From Clavelina lepadiformis (taxonomy: Eukaryota; Chordata; Ascidiacea; Aplousobranchia; Clavelinidae): a DNA stretch of 64,000 bases. Under the pieces are notes generated by a model. It ran no database searches, was not told where the DNA came from, and saw only the letters and a list, made by a program, of their open reading frames with translations. The position numbers were made by a program, and so were the translations under genes. Position 1 is the first letter of the stretch. The number at the start of each line of letters is the position of its first letter. Positions 53,631 through 64,000 of this stretch are shown here, piece after piece. The DNA is taken from positions 14,801,856 to 14,865,855 of the forward strand of contig NC_135246.1 of assembly GCF_947623445.1 (NCBI RefSeq), written 5' to 3'.

Positions 53631-54404
53631 CTTTCTTAACATGCAGATACCAAAGTTTTTGTCAATTTCGGCAATTGTAAATAAGCTACCTGTTGTTAAA
53701 ATACATACCATAATTTCAGGTTACGATCAAATGCCAAAATCTAATGTAATATCCATGTAAAGTGGAAAATGTGGAGACTTCACAGACATAAATTTTGGCA
53801 ACATGTACTTTTATTACACAAAAAGTATGTCATATTAGGCAAACATCAAGCCTACATTATTAGGTTAAAAGCATTGCACACAATTAACAAACAAGCAATT
53901 TTTAGCCATTAATCAGATATTTGTCCAGTTAAGTAAACATTTTGATTAAGGCAATACACCTAGATGCATAAATTTTTGAATGAACTAAACGTCCAAAATT
54001 TCCGTTCCACGGTTGCAAATTAAGATATAATTTTACATTCCATTTTACCAAGTAGAAACAAATTAACACAAAATTTATCAAAAAATAACATCAAAATTTC
54101 AGATTATTCTACTTGTGGTTTTTAAGGACTTAGATATTATGTGCATTATTAAATAGAATTATAGATTTGAAACTTTAGACGCTAAAAACATATATATGGT
54201 AGTTGACAACATTTGCTATAACCTATAGTACAATAATATTTTCGTTTTGTTTCCAAAGTTAATGCTACATTTTGAGTTTACAACTTAACAATAATTTTCA
54301 AAAAATTCAGAGATACAAACTTTGCAAGTTCCAGGCAAATTCTGGGATAGTGTAAAGCCTATTTGATGTACTGTATACAAAAGGCAATCCAGTAATGTGC
54401 ATAA
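53631..54404. other. Spacer, MTARC copy 3 promoter side
   Basis: AT-rich; HINT1 3' UTR at one end, MTARC promoter at the other. The frame upstream of the MTARC ATG is open to 53711, but the shared MDWLQSHK start supports 53630. Confidence 0.5.
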
Positions 54405-54827
<423 letters not shown>

Positions 54828-55646
54828 CTATGAACCCAAAGTACGGTGGCTAAGCAAAATCTTTGAAGCCAATACAAACACGTTTTCTTCTGTGTAAATT
54901 TTTTTAAGTTTTATATTTGACGAATATGACGTATCCCTGTTCCACATGATCCAATGCAAAAACAAGCAGTGCGTATCAAGAAATCAAAATACAGCAATCG
55001 AGATCTCACGGACTAGTTTCATGAGTTAAGTTTTGGCCACAATTTAGTACAGTAATTCTTATTTTAGTTTTTATTAATTATATAACACAAACAATTAATA
55101 TGCCTTCCTTTCCACACTACGTTGAACAGCTGTTAGCTTTCACTGTTCAGTTTTTTTCGCTTTAGGCCACGTAGAATACCAGAAATAAGTGTACTTAGCC
55201 ACGGTTCGGTTAACACCAGACAGGGTTCGAAATCATCAGAAGACTGAGAGGGTGGTTTAGACTTGAAATTAGGCTGCATACATTACATACAACCCATCAA
55301 ATGCAGAGTGTATCCAGTAGCGTCAGATTGGAAATGTTTGTAGGGCCTATGTGCAAGTTATTGTTTTAATAAATGGTATACATGCAATATTATGTTGCTT
55401 GCTCATGTCCATGACTTTGTTTAAACGGTTTTACTGTGTTTTTAATTTTCGAATTTTGGTTACCGGTATTTGGGCCAATAGAGGTTAGAGATTAAGGTTA
55501 TGATAATGCGTTAAAAATCTAGGTTATGTGCACAACCAAATAACGTCACAATTTAGGTAACAGTAGAATAATATACAAATACAGTACATTACGCGGAACT
55601 TACGCACTAGTTGATACCCATTAATATATTTCTTAAAAGAATTTTT

Positions 55647-56287
55647 GGGTCTAGTGCAGAAGTGCACAACCATTTAATGCATTTACATAGGTGGTTTCAT
55701 TTACCTATGCATTTGCATAGGTGGGCAGTGCCGCGGTACTATAGTTCCGAATTACTGTACCGTGGTACTTTTTCGGTATCGATACTGTTATCGTCAGTAC
55801 TTTTGAAAAAAAGTACCGAATCTCTGTACCGAATTACTGTTTTCAAGAAATTTCAATCGGTCTCGGTACTCTTCACGTGATTATTTCAAAATTTTAACAA
55901 GTATGTTTTCAAAAATACTTGTTCATTAATCCTTAATACTAATTTTACCATTTGTTGATTTTTTTAATCTAGAAATGAAGTAAAATTGCAAACGAATAAT
56001 ATCACATGTTTTGGCCTGGAGTAACGTTTACCAAGGACACACTTGCGGCAAACATTGCAATTGCAGCAGCATCTTTTACAAAAAAAGTACCAGTACCAAG
56101 TACCGACAAAGCACCAAACTATTTTTTTGAAATAGTACTGAATACCGGAATCGTGGGTACATTTTTTGATAAATACCAGTACCGGTATCGACATTACTTT
56201 CAAAGTACCGACTGCCCACCTCTTTGCATTTGTATACTATACTCCAGCTACTAAAACTGTGACTTCATTCTACTCTGCACTAGACCC
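55647..56287. mobile_element. MITE with GGGTCTAGTG ends, split by a hAT MITE
   Basis: Left end GGGTCTAGTGCAGAAGTG and, in reverse complement of the right end, GGGTCTAGTGCAGAGTAG. The internal motif GTGCACAACCA is shared with the element at 32930-33221. The hAT MITE 55719-56221 sits inside it. No clear flanking duplication. Confidence 0.55.
55719..56221. mobile_element. hAT MITE rich in GGTACT repeats
   Basis: Ends AGGTGGGCAGT match perfectly as inverted repeats; flanks ATTTGCAT (55711-55718) and CTTTGCAT (56222-56229) agree at 7 of 8. The interior consists largely of GGTACT/AGTACC and CGGTATCG units. Same family as the copy at 58387-58838. Confidence 0.75.
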
Positions 56288-56621
56288 GAGTTTTCTTAAA
56301 GAGTTTTAACAAAAGTTTGTATTTCGTTTGTTTAATAAAACTTTTTTGCTGCATTAACTCTATTGTTTCTGAAATGTAACAGACTTATTACTCAGTAGCG
56401 TAGTATGAAATACCAGCATTATCTTTGTTTGGAAGTCCATGCCGTACTCTCATAAATTTATGACAACAATTTTTTACTTTAAGCCCCATCACATTTCAAT
56501 ATGTACTGCAATTAAATTGACAATAGGACAAGAGTAGCTTATCTGTGATACTGGTTTTTGGTAAATACCACGCTGCAGTGGTGAATAGTAGTACTTTATG
56601 TAGGAAGAGGAATTCTTCAAG

Positions 56622-59213
56622 ATGTGGTTAAAAGCAGTATGGTTATTTATGCAAATACATTTCATTGAAAGTGGACAACCATTCTCTGCTTTAAAAGATG
56701 ACATTTCATTTCGAATTAATTGGCCTGGAAGACATGCAAACATTGAAAAACTTGCACCCCCAGGATTAGAATATAATTCTGATGATACTTTTATTATAAC
56801 TTCAGTTGACAATGAACGCTATAGTTGCACTGTACCTACAATAAGTATAACAGACTTAGATGGTGATATTAGCAAAGATGATCTTTTAGCAAAGACAAAA
56901 GCTCCCCATGAACTCTTGGCACCTCTTTTCAAAAGCACTGCTTGCTCTCAACGTATTGAAGCATATTGGACATATGAATTGTGCCATGGGAAACATATCA
57001 GACAATTTCATGAAGAGAGAGTTCGAAAAAGTGGTACCAAACAGGAGTCAACTGTTGTGTATGAAACTGAGGATGGACAAAAAATTGTCTTGCACAATGA
57101 CGATGATCAAAATTCTTACGTTAAGTCAACTGAGTTTTTCTTGGGCTATTTCACAAACAAAATTGACAAAAATGGTCTACTAATTGATCCTGTCATGATA
57201 CCTACGAACGAAGGAGAGGTGACCCGACAAAAAATTAATGGTGTTAAAACTCCATACTATGCAGTGAACATGACTGATGGAACACCATGCGATATAAAAG
57301 TAATTATGTTAATGTTAAAAAAAGCATTCAGTAGTTACAAATTTAAAAAATGATAAGCATTTTATATCAACAACTCTAGTGATAAAGCTACATGATGTGT
57401 TTAATCAAAATTGGTCTTCTTATGTTTACAGTCAGGTTCAGGTCGCAGAAGTAAAGTGATTTATGTATGTGGACCTGGGTCACGCAATGAAATCATATCA
57501 GTATCTGAAACCAGTTCTTGCGAATATGAGCTTGTTGTTTTGACTCCAGAGCTTTGCAAAAACCCTTTGTATAATGTAAGTAATATGTTTTACATGAAAA
57601 GGAGATACACTAAAAGTAGCATATTTAATGGTATTGATACATATGTGTACTGCTAATGTCAATACTCGTATATTTTTGTCAATTTTGTTAATTTCTACAG
57701 TTGAAAGGAAAACAAATCAACGAAGTCCAGTGCATTCCACTGGATAATGCTCCGGTAAAGCCAAGTTCGCTTGTCAAGCAATTGCAACAGCAACCCAAAG
57801 GTAGTTTTCAGTTCCAGTTTTGTGATTTGATAAAAAGAGTGATTGTTTGATTTCAACATTCTCTTGATAACTTAATTGGATTGGCTCAAATTTCCTGCAG
57901 ATTTTCCACGATCACAGAGTTCAAATGAGAAAGATCTAGATGATACTCCAAGAAAGAATGAGATGCGTAAAGTTCAGTCCACAACTATATCTACCCTGGT
58001 TGACAAATCCTTGTTGAAAGAGTTTCTTTCTGGAGTTTATTGCCTAAGGGGAGGGACTGGTTGGTGGAGGTAAACTCAAACCACTGTCTGCTTTGATAAT
58101 ATCTTATGTACAAGTGTAGTTTATAGTTAAGGGTGTGTCAATTTTGACTTGAAGTGTGCAGCTATCAAAGATTGTCACAGGTAAATGTTTTTGAAGGTTT
58201 GAATACTGTTATGGCAAGCATGTCACCCAATATCACGATGATAACAAACTTGGTCGTACAACCATCTACGTGGGAAAATGGGATGGGATGGAACACTTGA
58301 AATGGGTAAAATCAAAAGCAGGGAAACCTCGTCTTACGGTGGAAGATAAGGTCAGCATTGCTGAGTAAATTTAGTTAAGGTTATTACTAGAGGTAGACAG
58401 AGGGTGCTTTGAAAGTACTGTTGGTACTGGTACGTGGTACTTGGCAAAAAATGTATCAACGGTTCCGGTAATCGGTACTATTTAAAAAAAAGTAATTCGT
58501 TAATTGCCGGTACCGGAACGGTAACTGGATCCGCTGCAAGTGCAAGTTTTGCACATATTATGATGCCGCTAAAGGTTTCTTCGGGCCAAAAAATGTGTAA
58601 ACTCACTCTTTGCGACATGGTCAGACATTTTTAAATTAAAAAAGAAAAAAGGCGCTAAAATTGGCACTTATTTTTTATTAAAAGGAAGTTTTAAACACTT
58701 CTCAAAATCTTGGAGTAATCATTTTAAAAGTACCGGGACCGACTTATATTTCTTGAAAAAAGTATTTCGGTACTTTTAGGAAAGAGTACCCGCGGTACAT
58801 TAATTCGGTACTATAGTACCGCCGAATTGCCCACATCTGGTTATTAACTCAGTGTTGTTGTGTTCAAGTGCTTTTTGTAAATGTTTTTTTAAACGTAATG
58901 TTGTGTTTGTTTTTATCTTATCATAGTTTAACAACTTTTTACAGAAGCGATTTTTGTTTCATTCTAGGACAAGTTAACAGTTACCCAGGTATCCCATTAT
59001 TACGGAAACGGTGACGTATGCGAGGAAACTGGAAAGGCACGGGAGGTGGTAGTCCGGATGAAATGTAAAAAGAACGCTCAGAGCCCGCACTCCGTGACGT
59101 TATTTCTCCTGGAACCACGCACGTGCTCCTACATCCTCGGAATCGAGTCACTAATCATCTGTGATCTGCTCGACTCTTCCGACGAAAATGGATTGTTTAC
59201 CACTGATCCGTGA
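56622..59213 (+). CDS. ERLEC1: ERLEC1 (XTP3-B) ER lectin, six exons, complete
   Basis: Exons 56622..57299, 57432..57575, 57701..57800, 57901..58069, 58197..58350 and 58968..59213 join in phase to 496 aa (human 483). The signal peptide is about residues 1-18. Two mannose-6-phosphate-receptor-homology domains: the first in exon 1 into exon 2 with [19 protein letters not shown] and [16 protein letters not shown], the second in exons 4-6 with [44 protein letters not shown] and [18 protein letters not shown]. Cysteines pair as in the family. Role: lumenal lectin that recognises trimmed high-mannose glycans on misfolded glycoproteins and works with the SEL1L-HRD1 ERAD complex. Exon 1 is unusually long and holds nearly the whole first domain without introns. 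Intron 5 carries a hAT MITE. Confidence 0.95.
58387..58838. mobile_element. hAT MITE in ERLEC1 intron 5
   Basis: Flanked by a perfect 8-bp duplication GGTTATTA (58379-58386 and 58839-58846). The ends CTAGAGGTAGACA and AGATGTGGGCA (reverse complement of the right end) are diverged. The interior is full of GGTACT/AGTACCG units as at 55719-56221. It takes 452 of the 617 bases of the intron. Confidence 0.75.
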
Positions 59214-61199
59214 CGACAGATATCTTTAAAATTGACGCGTCACCAAGGGGCATGTCGTTTCGTCATGGTACACTAGGTGTGCAATATCAATGAGCGTTTT
59301 TACGAAAGACGAGATGCGCTTTTCTTCTTAGTTGTTTGTGATGTGTTGGAGACTTGTAATCGTGTGCAATTTTGCTTGTACTTTTGTTTGGCGTAATCAC
59401 GTGCGTTATCACGGTTTGAAAAAGGAACCTTGTCGTTAGTTGGCAGGGCATTGTGTATGAGGAAACATAGCGTTATTTTTAGGTTGATTACAAGCGTGCG
59501 AAGTGTTAATGTTTGTTCTTTGTATAATCTACAGTGTATCAGCTCGACAGCATGCTAATCAATGCTTAAGATCTTAAACGATTGGGAATGATTTTTCTCG
59601 CAAATTCGAACAAATTGCCGGCAAAAGCGCACCACACCGATAGCTTTTAACATCATTCGGTAGCCGTTTGTATATCGTTTTATACAAATGCAGTCTATGC
59701 TTGCTCATTTTTGGTTTGTTAATTAAAAAAAGCTCTTCCCTAAACGGCTGAAAGCAACAAGGTGTAAGCTTTTCTGTTGCCCATACTTCTAAGACGTGGT
59801 TTTCATTAATGTATAAAACGTTGTCGAAAACAATAGTTGCAGAAATAATTCCGCCCTGTCTGAATCTTGCCTTTCCCACACGATTAGAAATTAGCCAGCT
59901 GTGAAATATAAGACTTTGCTCAACATAAATGATGATGCAACATCGATGATGTCATCACTGAATGGCGACTGAGGTTGTGTTACTCATTCAGATTAGAAAT
60001 TCCTCAGACAGTTGCTTTTGTTTTCGAAACCTAAACAAAACTTATCCGAGGAAAAAATTGGTTTTGCGATTTGGACACAATTTCAATCCTTTTGAAAAAT
60101 ACATAGTCCTGTTGTATAGCAACGCTGCATATACGGCACAGAGTGTATACTATAAATGTGGAACCGTATTCGCTTAAAACAGATTCTGTAACTGCAGCAG
60201 TTAAACATAGCAACGTAGAATTATATTGGCTTAATTGTCTCACTAGTTGGACTTTTCTTGCTTTCAAGGACATGTTTCTTGACCAATGTTATAAGAATAA
60301 AATTGGGAAAAGGCGTGTTTCAAACTTAGAGGACAAATTACAAGGTTGGTTATAACTTTTTTGTTACAGCTTCGCACGAATCGTAGAAGGGAGAAATTCA
60401 AACTTCTTACAAAAAGCAAAAGAACTTTAAAATGTGGGGGTGTTATTGAAAGTTACCCGGCGCCTGAACATTGTAAACACAATTTTAGAAAATGCATTTT
60501 CAAAACGTCTTGCAGAATTTTGTCTTAATATAGACATGTTCGTGCGAATGTGCCGGACAAAGAAAATAGGCATAGAAATCGGGAGTTTAGTTAGAACCTT
60601 GGCGCTTATACTCATATGATGCTGATATTGCAAATTGTAAATTATACGATTTCGAGTATGGCGCAATGTTGCGTGGAGAGAAAGGCAGGTCCTCGTCTCT
60701 ATAAAACCGTGATTTGTTTCGGTCCCTTTGTCACATGGTCCTACCCAGGTAAAAGGAACCAGGGTTAGACCATTTAACGATTTCTGACATCAAACTATCC
60801 ATAAAAGCATTCTTTATTGCTTTACTTTGCAAACAGTGAGTTTGTTATTTTACTGTCAGCTTTCATATTTGAAGAAGTACAAAACAGACGCAGTGAGATA
60901 TCTTAAATCTTTGGAGGAAGTTAAGGCAAGGAACAATAAAATTACGCGGAGTGATTTACATAATTAAACTTTGTTTAGAACTAGCAAACCCCAAAACAAG
61001 CATTTTGGTAGACCCATCAGCATCTCATTGTGTTCATTGAAAGATAGTAAGCCAACGAAGTTTAAGCCGATCTATATAGTGAGCTTCGTTTCAACCACGT
61101 TTAATTAATGTACACATATGTTTACAGGTTTATTGCTTAGTGTTCTGTTTGGAAACTGACTCATTTAAAGGATTCCAGAAAGCAAATAAAACCGAAATC
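59214..61199. other. Intergenic, ERLEC1 to Cys-rich peptide gene
   Basis: About 2 kb. Contains the unplaced frame at 59574-59950. A TATATAG near 61070 could serve the downstream gene. Nothing else recognised. Confidence 0.45.
59574..59950 (-). other. Unplaced open frame, possibly coding
   Basis: The minus strand is open for about 125 codons from a TGA near 59951 to the stop at 59574, without an early ATG. The translation (for example FRQGGIISATIVFDNVLYI, then LYKTIYKRLPNDVKSYRCG) looks protein-like with varied composition. I cannot place it in a family. It might be a terminal exon, a relic of an element, or chance. Confidence 0.25.
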
Positions 61200-63621
61200 A
61201 TGCGCAATTCTGTAAAGATTACTCAGGTTTTTCTTGGACTTCTTATTCTGTCGACTGTCTTCCTTGCGGTACAAGGAGGTAGGTTGGCATATTTGAAAAA
61301 GTTGTAATCCGGTGATTTTGAAAATTTAAGTGACATAATCGCGTCTGATATATTTCAGGCCATGCTTTTCGAATAACCTACAATTATCTAATTATGAAAT
61401 TTTAAGCTTAGTATACTCTTGATGGATACTTATGCGTTACTCACCTTTTAAACCTTGATCACTTTAAACTTATTCTCACCATACTCGAAAACACTCCAAA
61501 CAACTTGACACTGAGTTTTTGTTTGACAAAAACGCGTAAATTTTTTCGCATGTCATCTTGACAAAGGTAAAATACACCAAATTTCGTCCCGTCCCTGCAC
61601 CTGCTAGTTTACTAAACGAAGATGCAGCCTATCTTATTTTGGATACGTTACCGCTACATTTAATTCCAGAACGGAAGGACACTCAACAAATTTTGAGCAG
61701 CTCAAAATCTTTTTGAGTCTTCCGATCAAACCCGACCACGGAATTTGCGCACAGTACAATGAGTACATATAAACAATTGTCATTACGATCGTGTCATTAC
61801 TAGTGTCCCACCTTCTGCCGTTATTTATATGAGAAACCGTTTGTTGGAGCTTCTAATTAATCCTTTGTTTTTTTAAAGGTTAGGCAAATGTTTGTTATAT
61901 AATTTCACTAAACACTTTGCCAACTTATCACAACAAACTTTTATGTTCAACAAGGGTCTCCGAATCTTTTGATTAGTGGTCCTAATCCACAAAACTGAAA
62001 TGATGAGTGGTAGCGGGCCGCACCGAAAGGAAAGCACACATAGAAATCCGAAAAAAGCGACTAAAAATAATCGTGTTTAAAGTAATAATATAGTACAAAT
62101 AAACGACTGCACTCACTTTTATAACAAAATTTGGGCTGGAGCTTCTAGTAACTTGGCTTTCAGTTTTTTTTAAGTTTGAACACAACTTCTATAAAGAAAA
62201 TTTCTTACAAAATTTTGTAATTAATCTAACGACATAAACTTCTTTTAAAACCGAAGTTCTGTGCTAATTATGACAATGCGCAAATTTTACTGTTTTCAGT
62301 TAAAAAATAATAGAACTGGACTTTACTTCAAACTTTTGAACATGTAGGTGATATAATTTTAGAAAACGTCGCAATTAAAAACCAGCGCTACAAATGAACG
62401 GATTGTGTATGTAGCAAAAGAGAAAACTTCAAAATATTTTTCTTTCACAACAATATTACTAAGCAATCCTGTGTTCTGAAGTAACTTTTGAACACGTCAT
62501 ATTACAAATCGCGAAGAAAAAGGCGGTTCACTTGTGGTCAAAACAAGTGGTCCGACAAACGTACGGGTGACGTAACATACGAAGGCTACGAACAAAGCGA
62601 AGAAGTAACTTTATTTATAACACCGAAATAATCTCAGCCCTACACAAGGGAATATAGCAGCACAAAAACTAAATTTTCTCAAAAATTTCGGCGGTTTTAG
62701 ATAATTTTGAAAGTTTGGGTTAGCTTGGGTAATTGTATGGAATAAAAACAAAGAAATTAGGTATTGGTTTGTTGTTACGGAGTTTACATTATTCTGGCGT
62801 TAAGATAAAGGTGACGATTTGGTTATAATAGTAAAACTGACAAAACTGCTTGCATCGCTGACAATTGCAGCACTGTCAAGTAACCAGCTCAACATGACAC
62901 TGCTGGTCGCAGTTTGGTGACCTCTGTGTTTTCATATAGTATACAATGGTTCCCTGATGAAGGCCGAATAGGCCGTTTTTTAATGAAGAGAATCACAACT
63001 GCAATTCACTGCAATTTTTAAAAGTAAAAACCCTTCACATTAGAAATTAGTATGGACAAGAAAGTACCTAAGAAAAGAAAAAATCTAAAAATTCGCCCGA
63101 CCCCATGTCTATGGCCTGTATAAAATTTGTTGGTTTCCTGGGAAGCGGAAAATAAGTCGGATACAGTCTCTTACAAAAGGCTGTTTAAAATAGTGAGTGG
63201 AAATGGAATCACTACAAGCAAGCCTTTTACTCAAAATCACATGTTAAAAACCATCGTTTCACCGGCAGTGGTTATCAAAATATTACCACATTTGTAACAT
63301 AAATTTGTGTTAATTTTTTCTGTTAATTATCTAGAGAATTTTCACATCAAAGTTTCGTTACTGAAACGGATCATTCATAAAAAATGCCGGAGATTCTGCA
63401 ATCGTGACGTCAACAAGGGTGAATTCTACAAGCATTGTGTGGACTCAATCAACCCTAGTAAGTCTGTAACTTAATCTGTGATATATGGCTAACAGAGAAA
63501 CCAAATTAAATGTTATTAACTTCTTAAATAAGCTTAGTTAATGTTTTTTGTCCATCGTTTAGAATTTTGCTACACCTGCCGTCATGTGTTAAAGTGTCCG
63601 AAGTTATCGTACTGGTCTTGA
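61200..63621 (+). CDS. Cationic secreted peptide with six cysteines
   Basis: Exons 61200..61278, 63335..63457 and 63563..63621 join in phase to 86 aa. Exon 1 is almost exactly a signal peptide (MRNSVKITQVFLGLLILSTV, then FLAVQG). The mature part starts about ENFHIKVSLLKRIIHKKCRR and holds six cysteines spaced C-x3-C-x12-C-x8-C-x2-C-x5-C, with many Lys/Arg/His and few acidic residues. Junctions: GGAG|GTAGGT to ATCTAG|AG, and CCTA|GTAAGT to GTTTAG|AA, all phase 1. The spacing does not match the defensin, ShK or Kunitz patterns I know. A disulfide-bonded host-defence or toxin-like secreted peptide is the best inference. Intron 1 is about 2.06 kb. The 2-nt alternative AG at the exon 2 acceptor is out of frame. 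Confidence 0.6.
61279..63334 (+). other. Intron 1 of the Cys-rich peptide gene
   Basis: About 2 kb of AT-rich sequence. No exon or full transposon was recognised. Confidence 0.45.
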
Positions 63622-64000
63622 GATAGAAAGAAGAAAAAAATTGCGTTCCTTTTTAATTTAAAATTTATAGCCTTGATGTGGAGAGACTTTTTTGTTCCCT
63701 TGCACATGCTAACCATTTTACAATTGTTTTATACCCTGCTAATTGTTGTTATGGAGATATTTTTGTAAATTAAATGGTGCAACTTTTACTGTTGGTATAA
63801 GCAAGCCTACATCTTGAACTGGGCTATGACAAAACAAGATTCCTTTCATTTCTGTGAAGTTAATTTTGTGGTTGGTTGATGTGATTTTGTTTAACAAGAC
63901 CACACTGGATTGATTTTACAACTTTGCTAAATAGACAACACTTAATGGAGATCTATTTTACAAGATATTACGTAAAGCGATAATACAATACCGCTGAAAC
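63622..64000. other. 3' flank of the Cys-rich peptide gene
   Basis: No canonical AATAAA is visible before the window ends; nothing else recognised. Confidence 0.4.

Noticed and set aside
55195-55240. GGTTCGAAATC B-box-like motif
   Set aside because: No A box or tRNA fold at the right distance; single short match.
62954-62981. CTGATGA followed by an AGGCC...GGCC stem, resembling a hammerhead ribozyme core
   Set aside because: The GAAA segment required after stem II is absent (it reads GTTTTTT), so it is at most a relic or chance.

Overview
The window reads as nuclear DNA of an animal, most likely an ascidian tunicate. The evidence is AT-rich intergenic sequence, compact genes with many short GT-AG introns, a muscle-type actin with chordate-like residues, a PRSS23/35-family protease, and many short hAT-type elements. 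The species call is inference. I rebuilt the gene models by hand from splice sites, reading phase and conserved protein motifs. No viral or LTR-type element was recognised.

Layout, left to right: 1-4.2 kb, no recognised gene. 4.24-9.83 kb (+), a two-exon secreted serine protease of the PRSS23/PRSS35 family. 9.8-16.4 kb, intergenic with a SINE-like patch. 16.42-30.93 kb (-), a complete 26-exon WASHC2/FAM21 gene (1399 aa) whose introns hold a 2.2-kb inverted-repeat transposon with a long acidic ORF, a hAT MITE and a hAT relic with a nested MITE. 31-34.6 kb, more DNA transposons and a possible small exon pair. 35.0-39.1 kb (+), a tandem cluster of very short three-exon genes encoding secreted peptides with acidic tails (two intact, one decayed). 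39.7-41.5 kb (-), a five-exon muscle-type actin with TATA and CArG boxes. 43.5-53.6 kb (-), a tandem array of MTARC (mitochondrial amidoxime reducing component) genes: one intact, one 5'-truncated pseudogene, and one nearly intact copy with a frame problem and a hAT element inserted at its stop codon. 54.4-54.8 kb (-), an intronless HINT1. 56.6-59.2 kb (+), a complete six-exon ERLEC1 lectin gene. 61.2-63.6 kb (+), a three-exon gene for a cationic secreted peptide with six cysteines.

The housekeeping genes do not form a pathway: WASHC2 acts in endosomal sorting, ERLEC1 in ER quality control, MTARC in mitochondrial N-reduction and HINT1 in nucleotide hydrolysis. The most novel content is the two kinds of small secreted peptide gene. 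The 35-39 kb family has signal peptide, short core and anionic tail, the layout used by ascidian antimicrobial peptide precursors. The 61-63.6 kb peptide has a cysteine spacing I do not recognise. Transposon insertions account for much of the length of several host introns.
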